NCBI GenBank assembly: GCA_029215795.1
Contig: JARDYH010000003.1
Span: 67,774,109-67,838,108 of the forward strand
Reading direction: 5' to 3'
Length of the DNA stretch: 64,000 bases
DNA from: Anniella stebbinsi
Taxonomy: Eukaryota > Chordata > Lepidosauria > Squamata > Anniellidae
This document shows positions 33,444 through 46,586 of the stretch, piece after piece. The notes beneath the pieces were generated by a model, which made no database searches, was not told the DNA's origin, and was given only the letters and a program-made list of their open reading frames with translations. The position numbers and the translations under genes are program-made. How positions within the stretch are numbered: the stretch's first letter is position 1; the number at the start of each line of letters is the position of its first letter.

Positions 33444-33617
33444 CAGCCTTCCCCAACCTGCTGCCCTCCCTATGCGATGGCCTACAACTTCCAGCACGAC
33501 CAAGCCAGTCATGTGAACAGAATGCCGGTCTAGATGGACCCATGGTCTGATCCAGTATGTCTCTTCTTTACATGTCTAGTCCAACACATCTGGAGAGTAT
33601 TAGGTTGGGAAAGGCTA
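33444..33617. mobile_element. Family C MITE, rearranged copy
   Basis: The left end 'cagccttccccaacctgctg' and 'ggcctacaacttccagca', and the right end 'gtccaacacatctgga...ggttgggaaaggcta', match the palindromic family C. The middle (about 33515-33565, 'ggtctagatggacccatggt' then 'ctgatccag') is foreign and resembles another common reptile repeat. No TSD is clear. Confidence 0.6.
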
Positions 33618-36549
33618 CTACTTGGATGTCATGCAAGAAAAGAAGCAGGTGATAGACATAATATACCAGGTTTCCTAACATTAGTCCTGTTTATTAATGT
33701 TCCGCCTGGTACACCGTCATTTAATGCAGCGGCAAATGAAATATACAACCTCCATCTCACAGCATAGTTTCTAATTTAGAAAGGAAGACAGAGGGTAAGG
33801 ATCAAATGAAGCAGCTGAATGCCAGACAGAAAGGAAGCTTTTGACAAGACAGAAAAGTTGATTATGAAGTTTGAGACTCTGCAATTAAAAAAATATGGTC
33901 ATTTTAAAGCTCTGGAGTAAAAGTTGTAATAGGACAGCTGACAGATTTTTAATATATATTACTGGGCTCCCCTGTAATGAAGTGAAAAGCAAATCTTATT
34001 GCTTAATGATGGTAAGAATGTGCTGCATTTGAGTGCCTGGCAGAAATTAAATATATGCAACATGTCAGCAGGATATAATGAATACCAACAGTGTCTGCAG
34101 CTCCTTCCAACCAGAAATCACTCTTTTCCACAAATAGCCTGGATAGCTTGTCTTTGGTCATTTCTCGTGATGCATTTAGTCTTCCTATTTTCATTTTCAA
34201 CTAAGCAGCTGTGGCCATTAATGGTGCTACAATATCAATTTCCGCTGAGGCAAAAACTAAGTATCCACTGGAGCCATCATGCTCCATGCCAAGGGCAGAG
34301 GAAATGATGCCAATCTTCCCGTGCATGTTAAAACTGGCAGCCACAGTGGAAAATTCTAGGAAGCCAGCTATGTCCATTTAGGTAGACTGAAACACTGGAA
34401 AGATGCCACCTAAGCGTTTTCCATTACGCTGAACCAAGATCCTTTCCAAAAACCTGAATTTCCACATTTCTGCTAGACTCTAATATGAGGTTGCAACTTA
34501 CAATTCCCTGAAGGAATGATGTCAATTGGCATTTTAAAAATGAATTCAGTGACCTACAATAATATGAGTTTCTTATGCACAGTATTTGTTAGCAGGAGGC
34601 ACAAGAAGTCCAGAATTCATTTTGAGCTCCTATGCTTTATAAAGGCAAACAAAAGAATACTTAAGCTGCTTCCTCTAGCTTGATAAGTATCTTGTGCTGA
34701 AGGGCTGTTTCCAACATATGAAGGATGAAAAAATGCTATCAAGACTGAGAGCAGTTCTTGGCATAGTTAAAATTCAAGAACCAGGAGGAAGAAAGCCCTC
34801 CAGATAATATATGCTCAAACAGCTGCCATACTGACCTGATGAGAAATTTAAAGCTTGTAGCAATTTTACAGTTTTTTGCAAGCAAGGTTTACTGGGTCTC
34901 ACTTCTGCTTGCACAGCTTATATTTAGTCTCCGAGTAGAAAATTGGCAACTGTAACTACTCTTTTATTCACCTTAAGCAGGTCTTCAGGGATAGAAATGC
35001 CCATTTCAAAAGGACTTAACATTCAATTATCCCAGCCTCCCTCCCTCCAGTTTAACATTCCACCAATTCTAAGGACATTTGTGAAATGTCAGGTACAGCG
35101 CTTAGCTGAAGCGACTGTTTAAAGGGCACAGAGACGAATGTTTCAAGAAAGAGATGACAAACATTGTCACACTTGTGGTAAAGAAAGAACAGTACAGTGG
35201 CTTTCAGGGAAATACCCTTCCAAAAGTATTCTGAGTGACAATTTCACACCTTGGTTCTGACCCAGATATGCATGCATGGACTCCACATGAAAACCTAGAG
35301 GGGGTGAACATTCTGCACCCCCCCCTTCCCACTGAATATACAAGCCAGTACTAGAACCCCCACCCTTCCTGTAAACTGCACATCCTCAGACTATTAAAAA
35401 CATAATTCATGCTGCTCCATATAACAACCACTACGCACACTGGAAGTTTGTAGGACAAGATTGAGGTACATGCACATAGATGAGCTTTAGAAGGATGTAA
35501 GAACCCAAAATTATAACCCTAGAGATGTTGAAAGAAACAATTATCTGTGACATATGGCAAGTAAAAGCTCCTGAATCTTCAACGACTATGATTACACTAG
35601 CAACATCATACTCTTTGTTAACAGTGGAATTTTGACAAAAACTCTTGTTTTGTCCAAAGATCAGCTTTTGTTCCAATTGTAAGAAGTGTTAACTCAATGC
35701 CAATATTTAGAACATTAAAACATTCAATTTCACTTACATTGCTGAGTATATAAGATAAATAAAATCTTAAAATAAAACCTGAAGACAATTATCAAAATAT
35801 AGGCAAAAGTACATTATGCACTATATAGTAATTTTTGCTTCCTAGTTACAAAACCATAGTACTTCAAAGGAAATGTATTAATCCTAAAGCAAATGGAACT
35901 GGCTGATCCTCCCTTTGTGAAAACAATCCAGTTTCAGTGTCTGTTGCCTCAAGTTAGGATAACTGAGGTAATAATTACATTTACTACATCATCTATGCAT
36001 AATGACTGAGATACAGTACAAAACCACTAAGATACAGTACTGAGATACAGTACAAAACTATACCGAAATTACAGTCCCTCCCTACACACAAACTACTTTA
36101 CTTTGGGGAGGAGGTCGCTAGGACTTACAATACACTGGAGGCTCTTTTTGTAGATTATTTCATTTCCTATTTCTCTCATTTTATTTGAAATATTTTGGCC
36201 ACTGAATGGGGAAAAATCTGCAGTTTGAGACATACTGAAAAGGAAAAAAGAAGGCACTTAAAGAATAGTATTTCTTGACTATTTTAATAAGGGTTTGACT
36301 AAGTTGGCTAATTGTTGGGAGTTGTAATGCAGCTACAGCTTCTTTTAGGCATATGTTTTGGCAATGCCCAGAAGTTGCCCCTTTTTGGGAGGAGGTAATT
36401 ATATGGAAAAATTTTGTATTGGAGCAATCCTTAATATATTTACTGATGTACATACTCTTTTAAATTATCAACTTCCTGGAAGTTAACACATGGTCAACAC
36501 AAATGGATTCTCCACACCCTTTAACAGCTAAAAAACTTATTATATAAAT
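33618..36549. other. Long stretch without recognised repeats
   Basis: About 2.9 kb with no gene and no recognised mobile element, only a 34-bp-period duplication near 36005-36058. Open frames are short and featureless. Confidence 0.5.
36005..36058. repeat. Short tandem duplication
   Basis: 'actgagatacagtacaaaac' occurs at 36005-36024 and again at 36039-36058 (34-bp period), with a partial related unit between them. Confidence 0.9.
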
Positions 36550-36712
36550 ATAATAATAATAATAATAATAATAATGTTTTAATATTTTAAAATGGACTAT
36601 GTTTAATTATATTTTTATTTTTTTGTGTATCTCTACCTGTTTTTAACTGTACATGTTTTAATTTGTAAGATGCCTTGAGTCCCAGTATTGGGAAAAGGTG
36701 GGATATAAATAA

Positions 36713-36745
<33 letters not shown>
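36550..36745 (+). mobile_element. LINE 3' UTR and tail between two AAT microsatellites
   Basis: A T-rich 3' UTR followed by 'gatgccttgagtcccagtat', 'tgggaaaaggtgggatataa' and an (AAT)n tail (36713-36745) is the end of a reptilian L2-like LINE. A second (AAT)n tract (36550-36575) sits on its upstream side. Confidence 0.65.
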
Positions 36746-36989
36746 TTTACACACTGGAAGGATAAATACTCACCTCCTGTAATGCAATGGATCAATGACA
36801 TTACAATGCTTCCAAAATTTGAACTAGTGGTGTATAGACACCACCTGCAAATTGATACTTATTTCGATATTTGATCTACTTTTGTTTAAATTTATGCATA
36901 GTTCTTAAGAACCTGCACACACACACTCACACCCCTCATACATATACACTGAAATTAATATATTCAAATCTATGTAGCCGCATAAATAG
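36746..36989. other. Short non-coding spacer
   Basis: Nothing recognised. Confidence 0.6.
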
Positions 36990-37080
36990 TAGTGTTATTT
37001 ATTTATTACATTTCTATACCACCCAATAGCTGAAGCTTTCTGGGCAGTTCATAAAAATTAGTCCATTAAAACAAAACTGC
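36990..37080 (-). mobile_element. LINE 3' tail, minus strand
   Basis: 'ttatttattacatttctata', 'ccacccaatagctgaagctt' and 'tctgggcagttcat' are, on the minus strand, the same tail as at 57288-57318 ('aaccgcccagagagcttcgg' followed by a 'cggtatataa' type end). Only the last ~90 bp are present. Confidence 0.6.
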
Positions 37081-37289
37081 ATCAGAATAATGATTTTCTC
37101 TCTAAAGGTCGCAAATGCCAGAGTATAAGCAAATATTGGACAACATTTGAACACTGAGGCTCCAATATTTATCGTGCAAAGCTATAATCATAAGTACTAG
37201 GAGTAGGTACCTCTGAGTACAATATGATTCAGTCAATTAATCAAGACAAAGGTCCTCTTGGTCAGTAAAACAGAACATCTAAAAACAGG

Positions 37290-37665
37290 GATTCAGCCTA
37301 AGATGGATGGGTTAGCACTCCCTCTGAGAATAGGTTCACACAGGAGAGGGCCTTCTCAGCAGTAGCTCCACACCTGTGGAACAAACTCCCACCAACGATC
37401 CGCCATGCACCATCCTTACTGGCTTTTAAGAAGGCCTTAAAAACGTTTTATTTTACTATAGCCTTCTCATAAATGAATACTGTTTTGCTCCTATTGCCCT
37501 TATTTTTATTGTTCGTTTTCATGTTAGCTTTTATTGTTTTAAACTGACATTTTACTCTCTATGTTTTTATTGCTTTTAATGTTTATACTGTTTTATGTAT
37601 GGCTGTAAACCACCTTGGGAGGGCTTCTGCCCTGAAATATATGAATATATAATAAATAAATTTTG
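37290..37665 (+). mobile_element. LINE C-terminus and 3' UTR (L2-like), plus strand
   Basis: 'gagggccttctcagcagtag', 'ctccacacctgtggaacaaa' and 'ctcccacc' encode a damaged 'RAFSAVAPHLWNKLP' motif, followed by 'F-K-K-A-L-K-T-F' coding. A T-rich 3' UTR ends 'gtaaaccaccttgggagggc', then 'ataataaataaa' (about 37650-37660). Confidence 0.7.
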
Positions 37666-37667
37666 GA

Positions 37668-38340
37668 GTTCTTCTACACACAGCTTTGACCTTGGACACC
37701 AAGTATCAATCATGGCAAGAAGTGCCTCTGCCCAGCTTAGGCTGGTGTGCCAACTACACTTATTTCTGGAGAATGCAGATCTGACCATGGTGACACATGG
37801 TTACATAAAAACTGAACTACTGCAATGAGCTCCACATGGGAATGTCTCTGAGAAGTGCTCAAAATGTATCATCTCAGTAATGTCAAAAGTGCTGCTTACA
37901 ACCTTGAAGGCAACATATGTATGGTTTAGGACTGGGATATCTTATAGAACACCTTTTCTCACATGAGCCTACCTGCTTAAAACAATCATCTTTGGGGACC
38001 CTCTTATGAGCTGCAATCCCACATTTAATTGGGACAAGAGAATGGCCCTTCTCACTTAATACACTGAGCCTTTTGTTTGTCCTTGTAGGAAATGGAAGCT
38101 TGATGTGATTGCTTGCCTACAATAATTATTTGTAATCCTGAGTTTTTACTAGTTTTGTTCACTCATGTTGTATGTATTATGTTCTATACCGCGGATGTTT
38201 TCAAAATGTTTTAATTCTGGCTTTTATTGTTGTTGGTTCTTTATGTGCATTGCTGTTTTCATATTTTTTATTATTTTTGTAAATCAGCTTGAACTATAAG
38301 AGGAAAGTGTGTGTGTGTGTGTGTGTGTGTGTGCGTACGT
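37668..38340 (+). mobile_element. L2 LINE C-terminal fragment, plus strand
   Basis: Starts with 'QVSIMARSASAQLRLVCQLH', 'LFLENADLTMVTHGYIKTEL', the L2 ORF2 C-terminal block also seen at 19.7 kb and, on the minus strand, at 24 kb. It then decays through 'GLGYLIEH', 'GTREWPFSLN' and a T-rich 3' UTR. It begins immediately after the tail of the preceding LINE, so two truncated LINEs lie head to tail. Confidence 0.7.
38307..38333. repeat. (GT)13 microsatellite
   Basis: About thirteen GT units at the 3' end of the LINE fragment, where an A/T-rich tail would normally be. Confidence 0.95.
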
Positions 38341-38805
38341 GATTAATTACAACTTTTGATTGACTGGGTTAAGTCCTTATTTTACATCTGTTATATGGTT
38401 GTCTCTTCCTGATTTGTCCATCAACAATTAGAGTATGCTTAATGATGGAGGGGAGGGGCAATCCTTAAATTTCTACAAGTTGCTCCAATATTTGACTGAC
38501 ATTTTGGCTTGGCATTGAGACTATTGTGATCACCATAGTGACCAGAGTTACTAAAGAAGACATAGGCAGCAAACCAAGAAAATTAAACTCTTTTCTTGTT
38601 GTTGTCCTTTATCAGTGACCCTCATCCCTGAAAAAGCATTCAGAGGAATGTTAGTTGGTGAAGACCATAACTTTTCAAGCTTTAAGATTTTCATATGCTA
38701 TTTGTTAAGCCATTACAAACAATTACTATTTAGATTGGGAAACTGACAGGGTGGAGAGGAGTGCTGCAGAGGAAAAAGTCACAGAGAATGCAGCTACGGA
38801 TGCTA
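38341..38805. other. Non-coding stretch, nothing recognised
   Basis: Anonymous sequence. Confidence 0.55.
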
Positions 38806-38809
38806 GGTT

Positions 38810-39040
38810 GAGACTCAGTTCACATATCACACCAACCCGTAGTGTGTTAATAGTTTGTTAAACCATGGGATGTTATAAATGAAGCACAGGCAAGAGAGGG
38901 AGCTAGTTTTCACCACTAGGTTGCTCCTGCTGCAGCTGGGTAGAGCTAAACAACCCACGGTTACAGGTTTGGGTTGTTCCTCCCACACAAGCCAGAATTC
39001 TGGATTCAGACATCACAATAAACAAACCAGGGATACAGTG
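38810..39040. repeat. Probable decayed foldback repeat
   Basis: 'aacaaccca' and 'tgggttgtt' (about 38949-38980) are inverted, and 'gacatcacaataaacaaacc' (about 39008-39027) resembles text in the 41.65-41.79 kb and 28.3-28.6 kb repeats. Ends and TSD not resolved. Confidence 0.4.
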
Positions 39041-39810
39041 TCCTTTGGTCACTTCTCTTAGCTAAGAGTGGCAGGACCTCCTACTTGTTCACCCTGGGTA
39101 GCGATGGCATGCAAGATAGATCAGATGCTTTAACTAACTGCCGCCCACCATACCTGGCTAAGAATCATCATTCAAGCACTTCTGCAGATGGCCTATGCAT
39201 CTTTTTAGATGAGATGCAGGAAACAAATATTTTTCAAATCCCAGGTTTGCAACACATTTATCTCTTTTCACACGCTATCTCACATCAGTGCACCTCGTTT
39301 CTAAATTTAGAAATCAATCCCTGCCCTTAATTTGATCAGTGTTAAGATGTTTGCCTAGAAAGCAATTCATCAGCAGTAGATTTATAGCTCAATACGGATA
39401 TCAGCCCACAGCTAAAAGTTTGCAGATCTATATAACTGAGCACATTAAACAGTCCTCCTGGGTAACATATAATCAGATGTGACTCTCATAATTCAGCATG
39501 CACTATGGGAAGAGCTATTACAAGAACGTCTGTTCACTCTTTTTTAAATCCAATCCATTTTCAAAAAATGCTGTGCATATCATGAACATAATGGATGAAA
39601 TCACAAGCTTCCTTGTAAACAGTCAAGTACCTAGAGCTTTTTTACACCTTCCATGTGAAATCTATGAACTGCATTTTTAAAATGAAGTGGCTTCTGAAAA
39701 AATTAAATCATGAGTTTTGATGGAAGTGCCTTTTATTGACTACATCACCATTCTGCAGAATCACTAGAGAGTAAAAGCATTCTATAACATTACAGCCTCT
39801 TAAAGAAATG

Positions 39811-39851
<41 letters not shown>

Positions 39852-41624
39852 GTCTTAAAAGGAACAACAGGCTTCAAGTTACTTCACAGATCCATCATTG
39901 TAATGTTACATGAAGGGAATATCCCCATGTGTGTTTGTCCAGATTTTACCATATTTTTGTTTATTGTTTTCTTCACATTGAATTAAATATTAAAGCTAAG
40001 ACAAGAAAATGTGCCAGACACACACAAGGGAACTATGTGCTTTTTGAAAGAAAACTGTGATTATGTTTTGTTTTTGTTTTTAGAAAATAAGGGGGCAACA
40101 ACAACAAAAATCAATGCCCAAATCTGCCTGGAAGCTGTACCCAAGATATTTTGTTTCTTAGCCCCAGATTTCTGAAGGATATGAGCTTAGGAAAATATTC
40201 TCTATGCATTTTATCATCTTTGTAATTATTGCCTATGTTCCAGGGATAAGGCATGGCTCAAATTATGTCCTGAAGTTAAGGTCATAGTTCTAAAAGTGCT
40301 ACAATCTGATTGATTCTAAACATTTGATTAAAATTTGATTGGAAGTAAATTCCTCTGATTTAAAGTGAACTTCCAAGTAAGCCTACTTAGAACTACAGAC
40401 TTGTTAAAATAGTCATCTGTTTCAGAGAGAACATTAAATATACACCCTATGGAATTAAAACTGAGCTAGATATTTCACGATGACCTTGGAAGTTTTAATG
40501 CTCCGAGACTACGATGGCTACCTTTCAGAATCCAGGCTATTTTGTCTCCTTCCAAATTATGCCCTGAAGTGCTGATGTAGCCCATATGTAGAGTCTCTCT
40601 TTGACCCTTCCTCACTTTTATTTTAGCAAGGAAAACTAAAGTTTTTAATCCAAAAAGGTAAAACACTAGATCTTTAGATTTAATATCTCCTATTCACTTC
40701 CCACTGCAATCTAAAGAAAATAGGTGAGCAATATTATAAAATAACCACATTTGTGCAACCCCTTTTCTACTTCATGTGCAAGTTACTTGCAGAAGCCTTT
40801 ACCATGCATAGATTCTAGTTCCAAATGAGTGAACCCTGTTCAAAAACATGTTTGCACACACTGATCATTTTGGCTGAACTAAGGGGACTATTTACAGGCC
40901 AAGAAACTCTCTTTCATTTTAATTAATTAACTATTTAGGAGCTGTTCCTGAGAGATTTAACAAAACATAATTTTAAAATCCCAATAGAATTTGCCTAAGT
41001 ACTTGCTGCCACAAGTACTTAATTAGTTTGCAAGGAATGGTTTTGAAAAGCCATTCTGATTGCTCTTAAACATGTTCTGTTATGCCATCTAGATGTTTAA
41101 CAAATCCATCCTTAAATGAAGCTTTCAACTAAGTTAGTGGAGTTCATGCCATTAGTTTCCTAGATGGCCTCTGGATCTTCTTTTGAATAGTGGAAGTATA
41201 TTGGCCCCTTTCTAATCAACTAATAGATTTTAATTATAAGTAGAATAGTAGTGTTATAGTACTGTATGTTCACATTTGAATTCTGAATGAATTCTGGGGT
41301 GACTGCCATTTAATACTGTAACTTTCTGCTATTGGGGTTAAAGTTCTACTGTCTTTTCCTGGGTGTTATTTCCACGAAGTACAGAGATTCAGATACATTA
41401 TACAAAGACATAATTGTGGTTTTATTGATGTTTCAAGGAGCTCCTGAAGAAAGACTTACTGAAAAAGGCACAGTTAACTCAAGCTTTGCCATTAGCCCAG
41501 TTTGAGCGTGCTGCCTCGCATACACTCGCCTCTTCCTTTTTAAATCAATTTTCATAAATAACCCAAGAATACCCTGTTCCTGAGCTGTTTGATGCAACGT
41601 CCAAATGCAGAACTCTGGTTTATT
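39041..41624. other. Long stretch without recognised repeats
   Basis: No gene. A CT microsatellite lies at 39814-39848; otherwise anonymous AT-rich DNA. Confidence 0.5.
39814..39848. repeat. (TC)n microsatellite
   Basis: About 17 uninterrupted CT/TC units followed by 'gtctgtc'. Confidence 0.95.
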
Positions 41625-41795
41625 AAGGGACAGATAATCAGAGCTTGAACCTATGATTTGCTGTTGGTCTAAAAACCAGGGTTATTTGTCCCTCAAAATC
41701 CCAGAGTTCCAGGTTTGGATATCACATCAAACAATGCAGGGTTGTTTAACCCACGAATTGGTATTACATACAAACCAGGTCATTGTGTCCATGTT
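41625..41795. repeat. Probable decayed foldback repeat
   Basis: 'ggtttggatatcacatcaaa', 'caatgcagggttgtttaacc' and 'cacgaattggtattacatac' share wording with other foldback repeats of the window. The inverted pairs are imperfect and ends unknown. Confidence 0.35.
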
Positions 41796-42549
41796 GCAGT
41801 ATTGTTATTGCTGTTAACATTGTTATAGTGTTTTACTGTGTAGCGTTGTTCTTGTGTTCTGGCACAATTTTATTGTCTTTGTCTATGAGTGTTTGTAGAA
41901 TTAAAGTATATGTTGAGTCACGGGCAAAGTTATTTAATCCCAATAGGTGAAGAAGCTAAAGAGACTGCATCTTCAGATTGGAAAAGTGAGCTAAAGGAAA
42001 CTGCTGGAAAACTGCAACAGCAAGGAGAGGAAGTTAAAGGATCCTGTGGGCTGCAAAGGGTTGTGTTCGGGCACTTGTTTTCCTCCTCTATAATCTGATT
42101 GTATTTGTGATCCTTCTCTGGACTAAGCACACTGCTTATGGAAAGGGCAGACTTGTAAGACCGGAGTATGCTAAACTCACAAGATCCAATAAAAATCAGT
42201 AACTACATACACACAAAACATCTAGCCTACTGACTTGGCCATATGAGCTACACATCTTTGCCAAGTATGTAACGTGAAAATAATTTTAAAGCTGTTAAAA
42301 AGTAAGAAAATGAAAGATTTATTTATTCCTAACTAGGCATTTCTAACTCACTGAAAACTAATTTTAGAAGCAATATAGCAAGGGTAAGTAAAGTCACAAC
42401 TGACTTTGACAGAGCTACATTTTTTTTTTTGGCTTCCCAAGACATGGAGGCAGTTGAAATTATCACATGTAGTGTAGTTTTGCTTTTCATCATGTCAACT
42501 GAATCTGGAATCCAGGATTGACCTCAGTGGTACAAAAAACATAGGGTTT
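41796..42549. other. Non-coding stretch, nothing recognised
   Basis: Anonymous sequence with a T-run near 42420. Confidence 0.55.
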
Positions 42550-42662
42550 GTGCCAGACTTAGTCATGATTAGAGCAAATCCTTTGAAATAAATGGGACAC
42601 TTAAATTCCATTGGTTTCAATGGATCTACTCTAAGCATGATTAAGACTGGATCCCACCCACA
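42550..42662. mobile_element. Foldback MITE remnant
   Basis: The left half ('tagtcatgattagagcaaat', 'cctttgaaataaatggg') is the imperfect reverse complement of the right half ('ccattggtttcaatggatct', 'actctaagcatgattaaga'). The central 'cccattgaattcaatggg'-like core is a phrase I recall as a common squamate repeat. TSD not resolved. Confidence 0.55.
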
Positions 42663-44349
42663 GATTTGGTATTCTCCCTACATGGCTTTGAGACTAGAAA
42701 CCAACAAATGAATCCACAGTAAGAAACCTTAATATTACCATTTCATTGCATGACAAAAAAAAATTATGGACACACCCACTGAACTATTTACCAACTTGAA
42801 GATTCAATGCAATATAATGGCGGGATTAAAATTAAATCTGTGACTATGAAAAACACTAGCAATTCATAATATTTGGCATGCTTAGCAGCAATGGGCAGCC
42901 CAGGCCAACATTTTGACGGCGCCATTTCAAAATTACAGGAGCGGTATGCCAGTTGAATCTTGTCCAGCAAGGCGTGCCCCTTTCGTACATAATCTCCAAA
43001 AGCAATGAAGTAGAACAACCTGAGCAGCAAATAATTGCATGCCTTTTACTCATGATGGATTTATTATCCATCTCTACTCTGCAAGCAAAGATGCTTCTGG
43101 CTGCCACTCCCACCCACATGTGGCTTGTCCCATTTTCAGCCATTCTTGGCTGTCGCTGTATATTTCTCCTCCAATGCTAGTTTGGAACTCCCACAGCCCC
43201 AAAATCTGTCCTCTCTCTCTTGTTTTGGCTTGCTCTGTGCTGGGTGCATATATGAGACAGACTTTATGTCTCAGGTTTCATGGGGGAAAAGGGGGGGATG
43301 CAGATTTTTGTCAGATTTTTCAAGTGATCAGGACTAGTGTTTGACTATATATGCACCAATTTCAGCTTTCTGTGTGTTGGGGAATGAAACTAACAGTTTT
43401 GACACCCAGTTAAATAGAAGAGTGAAGCCCTGGAACAGATAGATCCAATGTGGATTAGAAGAATCTAGTGCCAAAAAAAACCTGTGCTTTGCCAATTCAC
43501 TGGTTTTACTTGAGCATTTACTTCTGCAAGCGTAACTATTTAAATACTTCATCTGAAATAAGTGATGCTCCCCCCTTTTTTCACTTTGGTCAGTGTGTAC
43601 CTGTCTGTGTGGTAGTGCAATACAGATGAAAGTATGCCCCAAATTGCACAAGCATCCCCACAGTCCTGACTTAAATATCCCTTCATTACGTTAGTGGTAG
43701 AGGGAAATGTTTCTCGCATATTACCCAGAATAATTCCTGAGTTATATTAAGGATATTGGTATTTCATTAGACATGTGCAATGCAGGTTTGTGTTCATGCT
43801 ACTTTATCATATACTTTCAATGTGAGCTACTAGTGAGGCAGGAAATTACAGTACCATAGTGATACTATCAGCAGATCTTCTGCAAAAAAATATGCCCTGA
43901 ACACTACAGGCTCACTTTAAAAGGGATCTTTGAAAGCCTTGGCAAAAGAAAGAGCGAAAGTCAGAATATGTATTGGACATTAATTGGAAAGAGGTTACAT
44001 CCATAGATGCAACTAAGATTCAAATAATCTCTAGAGTCCTTCCATTTATGGAAAGCTTCCTTTTTCAATCAGGTGGCTTTCATTTGGTCCCACACCTCTC
44101 TCTTGCAGAAAATATTATGCCTTCCATTTAAGTATTAAATTGCTTGTTGAAAAGAATACCATTACTATTATCTGCCTGAGAAGGATTGCAGATTTACTAC
44201 TTTACCCAGCAATAATTATATTGCGAGTAATGTAAACCCTATATAAGAAACGAAGACCAGGTTCAAAGGACATTATCAAGAAGCTTGATCATAACAAGGC
44301 TAACATATTAAATCTGCCCCATAATGGCTGGAAAGGTAGCCTCCACTGG

Positions 44350-44820
44350 TGCAGTCCCCTGAATCACATCCCACTGAGTATCTCCTTTGGAAAACAAGGT
44401 TGTCTTGGCAAGAAAGGATTAATTCCACCCTCGCCAATTCTCAGCCCTGCCCCAGGTAAACTCCAGTCCTGATTGTTCTTTCCCTTGGTTATGTCCTGAT
44501 TATGGGGTCCTATGATCATTGGTCACCTGCATTGCCTCTGTCAATCAATAATTACCCCAACCAACCAGCATAAAACATAACCTAATGCTCATTTCATTCA
44601 TCTTTGACCAGCGTGTGATGCTCCAATGATTGCCAAAGGGACCCTGAAGTAAGTCTATTTGCTCTGGTAGATTGCTCCATATGAATCTTCTGGTATAGAT
44701 TTTGCTTTTCTGATATAGCTTTCACTATATTAATTTACTTTAATACACTTTTCTTAATGGACTTCTGGGCTGGATTCTTAATTACTCCTTCAAGGGCTGG
44801 TTTGTCTCAGTAGACTTCCA
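44350..44820 (+). mobile_element. Possible old LTR (weak)
   Basis: It has an LTR-like order of elements: a C-rich U3-like part, 'ccaatgattg', a TATA-like 'cataaaaca' near 44570, and a T-rich part with 'taatacactt' and 'gggctggattcttaattac' near its end. No TG...CA boundary, TSD or partner could be fixed, so this is a suggestion only. Confidence 0.2.
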
Positions 44821-46176
44821 AATGTTGTTTCAAATCACTTTGTGGGCTAAGCTGAAGAACCATTCATAAGAGCTCTCCAGGATGGCATTGTAGGTGCCAT
44901 GGCGGCAGAAAAGCATTTCTGCTTTGCTACTAGGCTCTAACATTAGCTGTAACTTCTTTTTGGTCATACTCAAGTCATCCTCCACTTGAACTCTAGCTGT
45001 CGTTCCATCCAATTCCTTGGTCCGTTTCCTGCTAAATCAGTTTTGTTCAGTGAGAAAAGATTTTTGGGAGCCATTGTATCCACCGTATTGTCTGTTTTTT
45101 ACTACTGTTTCTATAAAATGTATTTCAGTAACCATGATAATTTGAACTCTAGCTTAAAATACAAATTATAGGTGCTTTCTAAAAACTGTATGCTCTTTAG
45201 TGATTCCACGTAAATTAACCTCTAGAGTTACCAAAGTCAAGATCAGACAGCTTTTAACACTGTTATTAAAAACAGCTTGATGCAATCTGTACTGTAACCG
45301 ATATGCCAAAAAGTCACACTCAAAGATGAATGATTCACTTTTTGATGGCCCTATTCTATAATGGGACATATGGCTGAAAAGAGCACAGATATTGAAACAA
45401 CTGTTCAAACTACAACCCATCATTTCACATAATTTGCTATGTAATATCATTTGAATAAACTACTTACTGTAAGAAAAATCCATCTCTAAGCAACATTGTA
45501 AAGGTTAGATATCTTCCCCATTTTATGAGAAACAGGATCAGAAAGTTCACAACAGAGAAATAATGTACCCAATAGAATTCTAATTCAGGTTTTGGCTTCA
45601 TTGCTGCTATCTTACAATATTTTATTTAGAAGGTATACCTGAGGCCACCCACACTCTTGGGGCTCACAGCATATCTTACAGACACATACAAAACTTTATT
45701 AAAATGTTAAAAATAGAGACTTGCTCACAACACAAATTATTCACTGTACAAGAGAGGAGGCATAGAAAAAGCCCTTCCATTATCATCAAAGGGCGACACA
45801 TCCTGGACATAACTCTGCTTAATCCAAATCCCCCCTTGATTCATGTATCCCTCTACCTTTCAATGCTCATACCACTGAGTTACAACTTCAATAGATACGC
45901 CTTCTATGCACATGCTCAATTTTTGACCAATCCATAATGAACACCAAAATAAATTTAATTATTTAGTTTGAACTTGCCACTCAGCCAGTGTTTGATAGCC
46001 ATTCATTTTAGTCCATGAGCAGATACTGTTTTGACATTGAACATATTATGTATCTTGTCTTTCAGTTTGTAGTCTCACTACAGCATCGTAAGCTTAAAAG
46101 TGTGTGCTTTTTTGAAAAGCAATGACCATTTTTTGCTGATGGGGCTGCTATGCCAAGGAAAACCTCTGTCAAGGAG

Positions 46177-46217
46177 TAATGCCATTAAAAGCACATATAG
46201 TAATGCCATTAAAAGCA
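46177..46217. repeat. 24-bp-period tandem duplication
   Basis: 'taatgccattaaaagca' occurs at 46177-46193 and 46201-46217. Confidence 0.9.
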
Positions 46218-46586
46218 ATCACCAGACTTAATGGAACATTGGCCTTCCATAACTTTGACACCTCCCTAGAATTATACCATTAGTCATTCCATAAAACCAT
46301 TAAACTTTCCCTCACCAGTTGTTCTTTCTGGATTTTAGATCCTCTGTTCTGATGGCCACCTCACAGGACCATATTTCATTTATCCACCATAACACATTCT
46401 TCAAGGTGTTTAACCCAGGTGATTCTGCTGCTTTTCTTCTTGGGAATTCCAAAATTTTACATCTCTAATATGAAATGTCTCAGCAACCTCCACATGCAGA
46501 ACTATAACACATTTTGGGTTTATATGGTATTTGAATTTTTTTTAAGTTTTAAATTTCAACATGTTGTATGTCATGGTTTTAATTGT

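Larger units (their letters stand above)
42663..46586. other. Long stretch without recognised repeats, one possible LTR
   Basis: No gene. A possible LTR at 44.35-44.82 kb and a short tandem duplication at 46.18 kb are listed separately. The 105-codon minus-strand frame (43334-43651) has no recognisable domain. Confidence 0.45.
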
